From contig NZ_BMNS01000003.1 of assembly GCF_014646675.1 (NCBI RefSeq), positions 62,001 to 126,000 of the forward strand: DNA of 64,000 nucleotides, given 5' to 3'. The notes beneath the pieces are model-generated. The model had not been told where the DNA came from and did not search any database. It was given only the letters and a program-made list of their open reading frames with translations. The position numbers and the translations under genes were made by a program. Each line of letters begins with the position of its first letter. The first letter of the stretch is position 1. This DNA comes from Lutibacter litoralis (GTDB lineage Bacteria; Bacteroidota; Bacteroidia; Flavobacteriales; Flavobacteriaceae). This document shows, piece by piece, positions 1-9,532 of this stretch.

Positions 1-726
1 TGGTCTTTTCATGATAATTTACGCGATCAAATTCGTTTACTAAATACCTATAATTCAGAAAAAAACACAAAGAAAATTATAGATAACATTCCTTATCTAA
101 TTGAAGGTATTAAACGCTTAATGTCAATTGAAGATTTGCGTTTGTTTCCAAATGCAATGAATTTATTAACTGAAGATGATTGGAAAGAATTTTATGTAGG
201 CGATGAAGAAATTGGTTGGATGTTGACTGAAAAACCAGCTCAATACCCAATAGCTGAAGAGGTTTATGTACATCCTAGTCAAGATTTTAAGAAACGAGAA
301 TTGTCTTTTTCATTAGAGAATACGTTTCATTACGATGAAGGTTATATGACGCCAGAACAAGTAAATTTATTATTGCGTTTTTTACCAGTTGATATTACCT
401 ATGTAGATGAAAACGATAAAGTTATTTTTTATAATAGAGGCGATGATCGTGTTTTTCCAAGAAGTAAAGGTATTATCGGACGAGAAGTTAAGTTTTGCCA
501 TCCGCCAAAAAGTGTAGATATGGTAATCCGTATTGTAGCGGAATTTAAAGCAGGTACAAAAGATGTTGCTGAGTTTTGGTTTAATTTTAGAGGAAGAATT
601 ATCCATATTAGATATTTTGCAATTAGAGATAATAACAAGCAATACAAAGGTGTAATTGAAATGTCGCAAGACATTACAGATATTCAAAAATTGGAAGGTC
701 AAAAACGATTACTAGACTGGGATTAG
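1..726 (+). CDS. DUF438/hemerythrin-like and PAS domain protein, 5' end missing
   Basis: The reading frame is open from the first base of the window, so the N-terminus lies outside; 241 codons are visible. The first ~75 residues resemble the end of a hemerythrin-like region (LFPNAMNLLTEDDW and an EEIGW segment), and about residues 118-232 form a PAS-type sensor domain (LPVDITYVDENDKVIFYN; final SQDITDIQ). This order is typical of the C-terminal half of DUF438 proteins, which are often found beside nitric oxide or nitrate reduction genes. It ends 13 bases before a NorE-like gene and is probably cotranscribed with it. A role in NO or redox sensing or repair is inferred from context only. A plain PAS signalling protein is the alternative. 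Confidence 0.8.
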   Translation, partial: WSFHDNLRDQIRLLNTYNSEKNTKKIIDNIPYLIEGIKRLMSIEDLRLFPNAMNLLTEDDWKEFYVGDEEIGWMLTEKPAQYPIAEEVYVHPSQDFKKRELSFSLENTFHYDEGYMTPEQVNLLLRFLPVDITYVDENDKVIFYNRGDDRVFPRSKGIIGREVKFCHPPKSVDMVIRIVAEFKAGTKDVAEFWFNFRGRIIHIRYFAIRDNNKQYKGVIEMSQDITDIQKLEGQKRLLDWD

Positions 727-739
727 GGTAGGGATTATT

Positions 740-1321
740 ATGCAAAAAGAACTTATAAATGTTAAAAACGTATACTATCCACCTGGAGGAATTTTAATTT
801 GGATTATCATCTTTTTAGAATTGTTCACTTTTGGAATGGCACTAATTGCTATGATTTTTTATAGTAAAGATGAGCCTGAAATTTTTCATAATTCTAGGCT
901 GTTATTAAATACAACTTTTGGAGCTGTTAACACCGTTTTTTTATTAACGAGTGGGTTTTTTATGGCTAAATCTGTTGATAGTTTTAGGGAAAATAATATT
1001 AAAAAAACTGCACTATTTTTAAGGTGGACACTATTAGGAGGATTCTTATTTTTAGTATTAAAATCTGTTGAATACTATTTTAAGATTGAAAACGGATATA
1101 CCATCAACTACAGTACGTTTTTCTCATTTTACTGGATGTTAACCTTATTTCATGTAATTCATGTTATTGTAGGAATTGTAATTTTGTTGAGTGTTTATTT
1201 TGGCATAAAAAAACCGATAGTAAGAACTTCTATAGAAGATTTTGAGGCAAGTGCCGCTTTTTGGCATATGTGCGATTTAATTTGGCTACTCCTTTTTCCA
1301 ATAATTTATTTACTATTCTAA
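740..1321 (+). CDS. Heme-copper oxidase subunit III family protein (NorE-like)
   Basis: This 193-residue integral membrane protein has five predicted helices (about 13-38, 56-77, 92-111, 127-150, 170-192). It carries the subunit III features PPGGILIWIIIFLELFTFG near the N-terminus and the conserved FHVIHVIVG and SAAFWHMCDLIWLLLFP segments near the C-terminus. Subunit III proteins of this short NorE type accompany nitric oxide reductases rather than the full aa3 oxidase. No subunit I or II gene is visible, because the cluster runs off the left edge. The start has a purine-rich upstream stretch (TAGGGTAGGG). The next gene begins one base after the stop, so the two are cotranscribed. Confidence 0.85.
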   Translation: MQKELINVKNVYYPPGGILIWIIIFLELFTFGMALIAMIFYSKDEPEIFHNSRLLLNTTFGAVNTVFLLTSGFFMAKSVDSFRENNIKKTALFLRWTLLGGFLFLVLKSVEYYFKIENGYTINYSTFFSFYWMLTLFHVIHVIVGIVILLSVYFGIKKPIVRTSIEDFEASAAFWHMCDLIWLLLFPIIYLLF

Positions 1322-1322
1322 G

Positions 1323-1568
1323 ATGAAGAAATATTTATTTTTAAAAGTTTGGGTGGTACTAATTATGCTTACCATAACTACCACATTAGTTTCAAATTCA
1401 ACCTTAAGTAAAACACGGGTAGCAATACTTATTTTAGGGTTGTCTGTTTTTAAGTTTTTTGGAGTTTCATTTTACTTTATGGAATTAAAAAAAGCACATA
1501 TTTTTTGGAAAATTTCAATAACTATTTTTGTAGTATTTTTAACTACTATTTTAGTTTTAATGCGTTAG
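1323..1568 (+). CDS. Cytochrome c oxidase subunit IV-like small membrane protein (NorF-like)
   Basis: An 81-residue protein made almost entirely of three hydrophobic helices, matching the prokaryotic COX4/NorF pattern: a short first helix, then a segment with GLSVFKFFGVSFYFMELKKAH, then a last helix. It starts one base after the NorE-like stop codon. NorF-type proteins support assembly or function of nitric oxide reductase; that role is inferred from the pairing. No clear terminator was seen in the 107 bases to the convergent GH95 gene. Confidence 0.8.
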   Translation: MKKYLFLKVWVVLIMLTITTTLVSNSTLSKTRVAILILGLSVFKFFGVSFYFMELKKAHIFWKISITIFVVFLTTILVLMR

Positions 1569-1675
1569 TTATAATTTTTATATTATTTTTTAATTAGTTT
1601 AATTCAAGATTAAAAACTTGATTCTAGCTGTATAGCAGTCTTTTATTTATATTATTGCACAAATTAAACGTTGTT

Positions 1676-4027
1676 TTACAATACAAAATAACCTTTACTA
1701 TTCAATTTAAATTTTTTGATTTTACTATTTTTAATTGTAAAGGTTCCTTTTTTATAGGGTGTTCCTTTAATTGTAGCTTTTGAAAGTTTTCCTTGTTTCC
1801 AAGCAATATTAATTTCAAAACCACCTCTAGCTTTTAAACCTTTAACCTTGCCTTCTTGCCAAGCGTCTGGTAATGCAGGTAATAATTCTATTGTTTCAGT
1901 ATGAGATTGTAATAACATTTCAACAATACCAGCTGTACCACCCATATTTCCATCTAATTGAAATGGAGGATGTGCACACAATAAATTTTGGTAGGTTCCA
2001 CCACCATTTAGCATCCTAGCTTCTTTTGAAAAAACAGGATTCAATAAATTTTGAAGTAAACTGTGAGCGCGATTTCCATCCTTTAATCTTGCCCAAAAAT
2101 TCACTTTCCAGCCTAAAGACCATCCGGTTCCACCATCGCCTCTGGCGTTTAATGTAACTTTAGCAGCTTCAGCTAACTCTGGAGTTTTAGTTGTTGATAT
2201 TTGATTCCCCGGATGTAACGCAAATAAGTGTGAAATATGACGGTGTTTATTATCTGGATCATCTATATCTTCTTTCCATTCTTGTAATTGTCCCCAACTA
2301 CCAATTTGTGGTTGTAAAATAGCATCTCTTACTGCAATTGCTTCTTTAGTAAAATTATCTGTAATATTTAAAACTTCAGCAGCTTTTATACAATTGTTTA
2401 ATAAGTCCCAAGCAATTTGATGATCCATAGATGCTCCGCTTGAAATACTACCATGTTCTGGTGAATAGGATGGAGCAGAAACTAATTTTCCTTGTGTATC
2501 TTTTGTTAAGTAATCTATCCAAAATAATGCAGCTTCTTTCATAACTGGGTACGCTTTTAATTCTAGAAACTGTGTGTCTTGAGTAAAATCGTAATGATCC
2601 CATAAATGTTGCGAAAACCAACCAGCCCCACCAGGGAAAAATCCCCAAGGAATTCCCCAACCAGGTGAAGTATATCCAAAAGCATTGCACATAGTATTTA
2701 CCATCCAACCTCTAGTGTTAAAAAACTCTTTTGAAGCTAATTTTCCTGGTTCAACAAGGCTCTCAATATAATTTAAAAAAGGAACATGACATTCCGATAA
2801 ATTTGTTAACTCTGCTGGCCAATATATCATTTGTAAATTTATATTACTATGATAATCAGCTGCCCAAGGAGCATTTATTGAGTTATTCCATTTTCCTTGT
2901 AAATGCATAGACATACTTTTTGGGCGACTTCCAGAAATCATTAAATAACGTGCATATTGAAAGTACAAAATTTCTAAACCTGTATCGGTTTTAGTAGCAA
3001 AATAATTTTCTAATCTTTTATCTGTAGGTAGTTCTGTAAAAGAATCTCCTTTAATATTTAGTTGAACCCTGTTAAATAAGTTTGTATAATCTTTTATATG
3101 TTCAGCTTTTAAATCATTGTATGAAATTAATGATGCAGCAGTTAAATTTTCATAATTTATAGTTTTATAATCTGTGCCATTATAGGTTGGGAATTCTAAA
3201 GAATATGCTGTTGCTGCAGTATGTAAAATAGTAAATTCTTTAGTGTTTTCTATATAAATAATCCCATTTTTATATCGTATAGTGCCTTCTAAAAATTTAA
3301 AATATAATTTAGTCTCAAACCCCATTGCGTTGTCTGCAACCTTTCCTTCAAAACTATAGGTGTTATTCTCAAAATCTTCTTTTATTAAAGCATGTGGACT
3401 TCTTAAACGAATTTCATAACTGCTTGTTTCTGAACTTTTAAATTGATAAACCATGGTGTTTTTAGGGTAATTTCCAAAAAATGTACGCTCATATTTTGTA
3501 CCATCAACTTCAAAGTAAACCTTTGCTATAGAATTGCTAATATCTAAACTGCGTTTGTAATTTGTAATGTCACCTTTTTTATGAGCTACTTTTACATAAA
3601 TATCTCCCATAGTTTGTTGTGAGCCATAATCACCAAATTCGGCATTGTATTTTTTGCCTGTATTTATATTTCCAACAAACGATTTTTTAGTTAGAGCATC
3701 AGCGGCAGTATTTTTACCATTTTTTAAAAGCTCTCTAACTTTTGGAAGATTTTTATTAGCATCTTTTTGAATTCCAAAATTATAATCGGTATTAGAACTT
3801 GGTCCTCCAGACCATAAAGTTCCTTCAGAAAACTGTATGTGTTCTTCTTGTGAATTTCCAAAAATCATTGCGCCAATATATCCGTTTCCAATAGGTAAAG
3901 CTTCTTTCATCCAGTCGGTTGCAGGAGTGTTATACCATAATTCTAAATTTTCTTTTTCTTGACCGATTGACTGGTAGTTTAAACAAATAGACAAACAGAA
4001 TAAGGTTGCTTTAAAAAGAGACTTCAT
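1676..4027 (-). CDS. Glycoside hydrolase family 95 protein (alpha-L-fucosidase/galactosidase type)
   Basis: An 783-residue secreted enzyme with a signal peptide beginning [16 protein letters not shown] chose this Met, ten codons into the longest frame, because the nine earlier residues (MNIQNPNNI) would precede the signal peptide. GH95 hallmarks, in order: the opening [20 protein letters not shown]; the Asn pair in HSNINLQM (about residues 405-411 of the longer frame); the general-acid Glu in PSYSPEHG (about 532); and the catalytic Asp in QLDGNMGG (about 701). The layout is an N-terminal beta-sandwich, an (alpha/alpha)6 barrel and a C-terminal beta domain. It would release alpha-linked fucose or galactose from polysaccharides outside the cytoplasm. 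It stands alone, without a SusCD pair here. Confidence 0.93.
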   Translation of the reverse strand: MKSLFKATLFCLSICLNYQSIGQEKENLELWYNTPATDWMKEALPIGNGYIGAMIFGNSQEEHIQFSEGTLWSGGPSSNTDYNFGIQKDANKNLPKVRELLKNGKNTAADALTKKSFVGNINTGKKYNAEFGDYGSQQTMGDIYVKVAHKKGDITNYKRSLDISNSIAKVYFEVDGTKYERTFFGNYPKNTMVYQFKSSETSSYEIRLRSPHALIKEDFENNTYSFEGKVADNAMGFETKLYFKFLEGTIRYKNGIIYIENTKEFTILHTAATAYSLEFPTYNGTDYKTINYENLTAASLISYNDLKAEHIKDYTNLFNRVQLNIKGDSFTELPTDKRLENYFATKTDTGLEILYFQYARYLMISGSRPKSMSMHLQGKWNNSINAPWAADYHSNINLQMIYWPAELTNLSECHVPFLNYIESLVEPGKLASKEFFNTRGWMVNTMCNAFGYTSPGWGIPWGFFPGGAGWFSQHLWDHYDFTQDTQFLELKAYPVMKEAALFWIDYLTKDTQGKLVSAPSYSPEHGSISSGASMDHQIAWDLLNNCIKAAEVLNITDNFTKEAIAVRDAILQPQIGSWGQLQEWKEDIDDPDNKHRHISHLFALHPGNQISTTKTPELAEAAKVTLNARGDGGTGWSLGWKVNFWARLKDGNRAHSLLQNLLNPVFSKEARMLNGGGTYQNLLCAHPPFQLDGNMGGTAGIVEMLLQSHTETIELLPALPDAWQEGKVKGLKARGGFEINIAWKQGKLSKATIKGTPYKKGTFTIKNSKIKKFKLNSKGYFVL

Positions 4028-4200
4028 AATATTATTGGGGTTTTGTATGTTCATTTACGTGTAAAAATATGCATTTTAAGCAAACTTTTTACGAAACTTA
4101 ATTTTATATTTAAATTTTTTCAGGTTTGGGTTCTTACAAGTTTTAAAGTGCTAAAATTGAATTATCATGTCTATTTAGGGGAATAAAAAATAGTTAAAAG

Positions 4201-4244
4201 TTGATAAAAGTCAGTCTTTATAATTATTTATGCATGTATTTTCG
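4201..4244 (+). promoter_or_regulatory. Putative FNR/NnrR-like site plus -7 element
   Basis: TTGATAAAAGTCAG at 4201-4214 matches the FNR/NnrR-type palindrome TTGAT-N4-ATCAA at 8 of 10 positions. A near-consensus Bacteroidota -7 element, TATTTTCG, lies at 4237-4244. The site centre is 36.5 bases from the last base of the -7 element, which would place it near -41.5 if transcription starts five bases further on. That is the class II activator position. The vor operon (38215-38258) shows the same spacing. Confidence 0.45.
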
Positions 4245-4306
4245 CATTATATAAGACTAAAAGGTCTTTAAATATTACACTGATCAAATAATTTAAACAG
4301 ATTACA

Positions 4307-5557
4307 ATGAAAAAAAATTTATTTTTAACTCTATTAGTTACTTTAACAGTAGCAACTTTAACAGCGCAACAGTTTGATTTGTCAGCTGAATTACGTCCGC
4401 GTTTCGAAAATAAACACGGTTTTGGAACCTTATTAAATACAAATGCCAATGGTGCAAATTTTGTATCACAACGCACACGTTTAAACTTTGATTTTCAGCA
4501 AGATAAAATTAAACTAGGTGTTTCTTTACAAAACGTTAGAGTTTGGGGAGACGTTAGTACTTTAGGAGCAAATGACAACAATACTATGTTACACGAAGCG
4601 TGGGCAGAAGCATTATTATCTGATAATTTTTCATTAAAATTAGGTCGTCAGGAAATAGTTTATGATGATAGTAGAATTTTTGGGAATGTAGGTTGGGCGC
4701 AACAAGGAAGAAGCCACGATGCTATGTTAGCTAAATTTAAATTATCTGAAAAAAGTAAATTAGACTTAGGTTTTGCATTAAATTCTGATAGTCAGGCAGG
4801 TGTAGATAATTTATATAGCAATGTTGCAGGTTATAAAACGTTTCAATATGCTTGGTTTAATACAAAAGCAAGTAAATTAGGGATTAGTCTTTTGGCATTA
4901 AATAATGGTGTTGAATATGTAGATGGTGCTGATCAAACTGTAGACTATTCTCAAACTTTGGGAACTAGATTAACATATGCCGAAGGTAAGTTTAGTGCCG
5001 ATGCTTCTGCTTATTTACAAGGTGGAAGTTTAAGAGGAAATGATGTTTCTGCAAATTATGTTGCAGGTAATTTAAAATATAAAGTTTCTTCAGAATTTAA
5101 CATTGGTGCTGGAATTGAAATTTTATCTGGTAAAGACACAAACGACACTTCTTCAGATGTTAAATCATTTGTTCCATTATATGGTACAAACCACAAATTT
5201 AATGGTTGGATGGATTATTTTTACGTTGGAAACCATGTAGGTTCTGTTGGTTTAGTTGATATTAATGCAGTTTTATCTTATAAAAAAGATAAGTTTTCTG
5301 CTACGTTAGTTCCTCATTTTTTCTCTTCTGCAGCTAATATTTACAGCGGAACAACAAAAGAAGACAATAAATTGGGTACTGAAATTGACTTAAATTTAGG
5401 GTACAAAGTTGCTGATAACATTATGTTTAATGTAGGTTATTCTAAAATGTTTGCAACAGATTCTATGGAAATACTTAAAGGAGGCGATAAAGACGAGAAT
5501 AACTCTTGGGCTTGGATAATGTTTACATTCAAACCAAAATTATTTTCTTCAAAATAA
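4307..5557 (+). CDS. Alginate export family porin
   Basis: This 416-residue protein has an N-terminal signal peptide (cleavage likely after LTAQ, about residue 21), followed by amphipathic beta strands throughout and an aromatic-rich C-terminal strand (WAWIMFTFKPK), as in outer-membrane barrels. The N-terminal motif LSAELRPRFENKHGFG and the segment FSLKLGRQEIVYDDSRIFG are typical of the alginate-export (AlgE-like) family. In flavobacteria these porins are often linked to anaerobic respiration genes rather than alginate, and the substrate is unknown. The upstream FNR/NnrR-like site supports low-oxygen or NO control. A terminator follows at 5597. Confidence 0.88.
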   Translation: MKKNLFLTLLVTLTVATLTAQQFDLSAELRPRFENKHGFGTLLNTNANGANFVSQRTRLNFDFQQDKIKLGVSLQNVRVWGDVSTLGANDNNTMLHEAWAEALLSDNFSLKLGRQEIVYDDSRIFGNVGWAQQGRSHDAMLAKFKLSEKSKLDLGFALNSDSQAGVDNLYSNVAGYKTFQYAWFNTKASKLGISLLALNNGVEYVDGADQTVDYSQTLGTRLTYAEGKFSADASAYLQGGSLRGNDVSANYVAGNLKYKVSSEFNIGAGIEILSGKDTNDTSSDVKSFVPLYGTNHKFNGWMDYFYVGNHVGSVGLVDINAVLSYKKDKFSATLVPHFFSSAANIYSGTTKEDNKLGTEIDLNLGYKVADNIMFNVGYSKMFATDSMEILKGGDKDENNSWAWIMFTFKPKLFSSK

Positions 5558-5596
5558 AAAGAAGTTAAAAACTTTAATTAGTAGTTTTAGTTTAGA

Positions 5597-5641
5597 GCCA
5601 GTACTTAGATGTTACATCCAAAGTATGGCTTTTCTATTTTT
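5597..5641 (+). terminator. Rho-independent terminator after alginate-export gene
   Basis: Arms GCCAGTACTT (5597-5606) and AAGTATGGC (5621-5629) pair with one bulged base and are followed by a T-rich run from 5630. Confidence 0.65.
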
Positions 5642-5650
5642 AGTAAGTTT

Positions 5651-5807
5651 GTCATTCCTGCGAATGCAGAAATCCATAACCAGAATATTGAGATACTAGA
5701 AACTAAAAAATTTAAAAACAAACTAAATAAAGTTGCCGCTTTTACCCAAAAATTGTGTTTTGTTATTTTAACAGAACAGTATAGATTCCTGCATTCGCAG
5801 GAATGAC
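5651..5807. repeat. Inverted pair of REP/dRS3-like hairpin repeats
   Basis: Two 23-base units in inverted orientation, at 5651-5673 and 5785-5807, differ at one base. Each is GTC followed by an internal palindrome, ATTCCTGC-N4-GCAGGAAT; the right copy is a perfect 8-bp stem and the left copy has one mismatch. They enclose 111 bases without a credible gene. The layout resembles REP doublets (REPINs) and the ATTCC...GGAAT core of neisserial dRS3 repeats, which are spread in trans. No second copy was noticed in this window. With the preceding terminator it accounts for most of the 322-base gap between convergent genes. Confidence 0.8.
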
Positions 5808-5879
5808 AGAAACACATGGAAGTTAGGAATTTGTTCGTTTATACAGTTATTTTAATTATCTAATATAAAGGAATTATTA

Positions 5880-7013
5880 TTAATTTGAAGGAGTTAAACG
5901 TACAATTCCTAAATTTTGAACAGTAACATAAATAAAACCGTCTGGAGCTTGACGTACACAACGTACGCGTCCAATATTTTTCAATAATTTTTCTTCTTTA
6001 ATAACGCTGTTATTTTCTATTACACATCGTGTTACATATTGAAATTTTAAAGAACCTACTAACACATTTCCTTTCCAATTCGGATAGTTGTCACTTGTAA
6101 TAAAAGTCATTCCGCTAGGTGCAATAGATGGTGTCCAATAATGAATAGGATCTTCCATTCCTTCAATAGAAGTTTTATCTGTAAACGTTGTATTGTTATA
6201 ATTTATACCGAAGGAAGCTTTTGGCCAACCGTAGTTTTTTCCAGCTTTTACAATATTAATTTCATCACCTCCTTGTGGACCATGTTCGTGCGTCCAAATT
6301 TCTCCAGTTTCTGGGTGTATTGCCATTCCTTGTGGATTTCTATGTCCGTAAGAATAAATTGCTTTTTTAGCATTTTTTGTGTTGTAAAAAGGATTGTCTG
6401 TTGGAATACTTCCATCAGAATTAATACGGTAAATTTTACCTGCATCCTTAGTAATATCTTGAGGTAAAGCATCTCTGTTTGATCGATCTCCAATTGAAAA
6501 ATACAAATAACCATCTCTATCAAATTCAATACGTGAACCAAAATGAACACCACGTTTGGTGTTTGGAGTTGCTTTGTATAAAATTTTGGTTTCAACTAAA
6601 GTAAAATCTTTTAATTTAGCTCTCATAATGGTGGTATTTCCACCATTATTATCATTTTCTATGTTTGACGAATATGACAAATACAACCAACCATTTTCAC
6701 TGTAATTAGGGTCTAATTCAATATCTAATAATCCGCCTTGCCCTCTAAAATAAACCTTAGGAACATTTTTAATACTCGTCTTTACGCCATTTTGGAAATG
6801 AATTAAATCTCCCTTTAGTTCGGTAATTAATATTGAATTGTCCGGTAAAAATGCCATACTCCACGGAATTTCCATTCCGCTAACAATGGTATCAATCTTA
6901 AAATTAAATTGGTTGCTATTTAAAGTTTGTAGCGCTATTTTTTCTGAAGGTTTTTCTTTGCAAGAAAATAGTAAAATTGTCAATAAACTGAGAAATAAGG
7001 TTGAATACTTCAT
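5880..7013 (-). CDS. PQQ-dependent sugar dehydrogenase family lipoprotein
   Basis: A 377-residue protein with a lipoprotein signal (LLTILLFSC, Cys about residue 18), so it is membrane-anchored outside the cytoplasm. It has the six-bladed propeller of soluble glucose/sorbosone dehydrogenases: GMEIPWSMAFLPD, GQGGLLDIELDP, HFGSRIEFDRDGYLYFSIGD and the conserved HRNPQGMAIHPETGEIWTHE block. The closest known type is the aldose sugar dehydrogenase (YliI-like). It would oxidise aldoses with PQQ if the cofactor is available; no PQQ synthesis genes are seen here. It starts 11 bases after the CocE-type gene, so the two form an operon. Confidence 0.9.
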   Translation of the reverse strand: MKYSTLFLSLLTILLFSCKEKPSEKIALQTLNSNQFNFKIDTIVSGMEIPWSMAFLPDNSILITELKGDLIHFQNGVKTSIKNVPKVYFRGQGGLLDIELDPNYSENGWLYLSYSSNIENDNNGGNTTIMRAKLKDFTLVETKILYKATPNTKRGVHFGSRIEFDRDGYLYFSIGDRSNRDALPQDITKDAGKIYRINSDGSIPTDNPFYNTKNAKKAIYSYGHRNPQGMAIHPETGEIWTHEHGPQGGDEINIVKAGKNYGWPKASFGINYNNTTFTDKTSIEGMEDPIHYWTPSIAPSGMTFITSDNYPNWKGNVLVGSLKFQYVTRCVIENNSVIKEEKLLKNIGRVRCVRQAPDGFIYVTVQNLGIVRLTPSN

Positions 7014-7024
7014 AATTTAAAATG

Positions 7025-8950
7025 TTATTTTAATACGGTAAATTCAATTTCTGAAGAGGTAAAAACAGTATGTGTTTGAGTTTTAAAATCTTCAACTGTT
7101 GCTTTAAAAATATTGTCAACATAAGTTTGCGGATTCAAATCAATTAACGGAAACCACGTACTTTGCACTTGAATTTGTAATTTATGTCCTTTCTTAAATG
7201 TATGATGTACATCTTGTAATTTAATGTTTACTGCAGTCTTTTTATTTGGAATAAAAGGCTCTGGAAACGTAAAGCTATTTCTAAATTTTCCACGCATAAC
7301 TTCACTACGCACCATTAAATGGTAATTGCTCATTTTTAGGTGGTTTTGCATATCTTTATTATTTTCGTTCGTATCAGCAGGATGCACATCTACAATTTTT
7401 ACAATCCAATCGGCATCGGTTCCAGTAGTTGCGACTTGTAATTTTGCTAACATATCGCCGCTTAACGTAATATCATCTTTTAAAACAGGAGTTTCAAACA
7501 CCAAAACATCACTTCTTCTGGCGGCAAAACGTTGGTCATCTGTCATATATTTTCTAGGCGTAAAAACCGTTTTAATATCTTCGGAATACGGAACAGGTTT
7601 TTTAATATTACTAATAAACTGAATACCAGTTTCTTTTTCTTTTTCAGAAGCTAACTTCTGATTATCAGCTAAATAAAAAGTTTGTTTTTCAGCATTTTTT
7701 GGAGGCCAAACGGCATAACTATTCCATTCTTTTTTACCAGTATCGTAGATATAAGCTTCGGGCAAACCAGTATTTTTATCGCCTGTGCCTTTTAAAAAAT
7801 GGTTAAAAAATTTAGTTTCAATACGTTCTTGATATTTAATGGAGATTGAATCACCAAAATAATAATTTCCAACACTGTTTTTAGTTTTAGTAGTTACCCA
7901 TTGTCCGTGACTCCAAGGGCCAAAAACCAGGGTGTTATAATTGTCTTTATTGTACTTTTCAATAGTTTTGTAAGTTTCTAAAGCACCGTATAAATCTTCA
8001 GCATCAAATGTACCACCAACAACCATAGTTGCAACATGCGATTTTATGTTTTTTAAATGTTGAAGTATGTCTTTGCTTTGCCAAACTTCGTCGTAATTTG
8101 GGTGTTCTTTTAATTCATTCCAAAAGAAATCACTTGCATTATCGCTATTTTTTAACGCAGGATTATCTAATTTTTCATATTCAAAAAAGTGATCTAAATT
8201 ACTAAGAGGTCCAGCATCTAAAAAAAACTGATACTGGTCTTTTGTATTAAGATCTGGAATTTTATACCAAGAGGAATCTGTGGGTGTGTCTTTCGGAGTT
8301 CCAAACAATGGAACGGCTCTAAAATAACTCAATGTAAAAGCACCGTTATGGTGAAAATCATCAAAATAAAAATCTGCAATACTTGCTTGAGGCGAAGCCG
8401 CTTTTAACGCAGGATGCGCATCTATAGTTGAATAAGTACTATAAAAACCAGGATAACTAATTCCCCAAGTTCCTACGTTGCCATTGTTGTTTTCAACATT
8501 TTTCACCAACCAATCAATAGTATCAAAAGTATCGGAGCTTTCATCAACAAAAGTGCTGTCTAGTTTGTTTGGAATGTAAGCTCGCATATTGTCATAAGTT
8601 CCTTCACTCATCCAACGCCCACGAACATCTTGATACACCACAATATTGCCTTCCTTCATTAAATGTTCGTTTGGTGCAATACGGGTTTTAAATTTATTTG
8701 CTCCATAAGGTCTAGTGCTGTAAGGCGTGCGTTGCAATAAAATTGGATAGGTTTTACTATTGTCTTTTGGTGTGTAAATGGATGTGAACAATTTAACACC
8801 ATCTCGCATAGTAATTGCGGTTTCTAGTTTGTTGTAATTTTCTTCAACATATTTGAATTTTTGCTGTGTTTTTGAAGGGGTTTTTTTACAAGAAAACAAG
8901 GTATTAATTACTAATATTAGTACAAAAACTTTAAAAGCGTAGTTTTTCAT
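7025..8950 (-). CDS. CocE/NonD family alpha/beta hydrolase (X-Pro dipeptidyl-peptidase-like lipoprotein)
   Basis: A 641-residue lipoprotein (signal ending LVINTLFSC, Cys about residue 21). The S15-type hydrolase domain covers about 35-380 and has the nucleophile elbow GTWGISYPG, the oxyanion region LLQRTPYSTRPYG, and acid and His regions around GTFDAEDLYGA and GPWSHGQW. The PepX C-terminal jelly-roll follows (about 400-635; LQVQ STWFP segment). Relatives cleave alpha-amino-acid esters, beta-lactam side chains or X-Pro dipeptides. The substrate cannot be assigned. It is first in a two-gene operon with the sugar dehydrogenase. Confidence 0.9.
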   Translation of the reverse strand: MKNYAFKVFVLILVINTLFSCKKTPSKTQQKFKYVEENYNKLETAITMRDGVKLFTSIYTPKDNSKTYPILLQRTPYSTRPYGANKFKTRIAPNEHLMKEGNIVVYQDVRGRWMSEGTYDNMRAYIPNKLDSTFVDESSDTFDTIDWLVKNVENNNGNVGTWGISYPGFYSTYSTIDAHPALKAASPQASIADFYFDDFHHNGAFTLSYFRAVPLFGTPKDTPTDSSWYKIPDLNTKDQYQFFLDAGPLSNLDHFFEYEKLDNPALKNSDNASDFFWNELKEHPNYDEVWQSKDILQHLKNIKSHVATMVVGGTFDAEDLYGALETYKTIEKYNKDNYNTLVFGPWSHGQWVTTKTKNSVGNYYFGDSISIKYQERIETKFFNHFLKGTGDKNTGLPEAYIYDTGKKEWNSYAVWPPKNAEKQTFYLADNQKLASEKEKETGIQFISNIKKPVPYSEDIKTVFTPRKYMTDDQRFAARRSDVLVFETPVLKDDITLSGDMLAKLQVATTGTDADWIVKIVDVHPADTNENNKDMQNHLKMSNYHLMVRSEVMRGKFRNSFTFPEPFIPNKKTAVNIKLQDVHHTFKKGHKLQIQVQSTWFPLIDLNPQTYVDNIFKATVEDFKTQTHTVFTSSEIEFTVLK

Positions 8951-9042
8951 TTAAAGATTGATTGGTTTAATGGTAAAACTACTAAAAATAAATATTCAAT
9001 TTGTTAGTATTTTGTTAAAACAAAAAATATGTAAAAAAGTAA

Positions 9043-9426
9043 TTATGTTGTACCTAAAATACTATAAAATAGTAAGCACCATCCACAAACCAACAACAAT
9101 CCACCAAGCGGTGTAATTGGACCTAAAAAACGTAATTTTTTATTTTTAGCTGATGAGATTACCAAACCATAAATGCTAAAAGAAAATAATACAATACCAG
9201 CCATAAAACTATACATCATATATTTTTCTGAGGCAGTCTCTAAATTAAAATTAAAACCGATTAATAATAAAACGATAGCATGATACATTTGGTATTTTAC
9301 ACCAGTTTCAAAACTTCTGAGTTGATCTTTAGATAATAATTTTTTTAATGCATGTGCACCAAAAGCTCCAAAAATAACTGCTAAAGCTCCGAGAATACTG
9401 GCAAAAAGTAAGGTGAATTGTGTCAT
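9043..9426 (-). CDS. DUF423 family membrane protein
   Basis: A 127-residue protein with four hydrophobic segments and the DUF423 signature near the N-terminus: LGALAVIFGAFGAHALKK, then LRSFETGVKYQMYHA. The last helix region carries ITPLGGLLLVCGWCLL. Function of the family is unknown. It stands alone between two unrelated minus-strand genes. Confidence 0.92.
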   Translation of the reverse strand: MTQFTLLFASILGALAVIFGAFGAHALKKLLSKDQLRSFETGVKYQMYHAIVLLLIGFNFNLETASEKYMMYSFMAGIVLFSFSIYGLVISSAKNKKLRFLGPITPLGGLLLVCGWCLLFYSILGTT

Positions 9427-9532
9427 TATTATTTTTGTATAAAATTACAGATTTTCAACAACAATTAACAATCAATATTCAATAAACCAAAAGTAGTTAC
9501 TTAAATTTTTTAATTATTTTTCAATTTTCAGT

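Noticed and set aside
5605-5817. Overlapping small frames on both strands in the convergent gap
   Set aside because: They are built from the inverted REP-like units and lack any protein-like composition.
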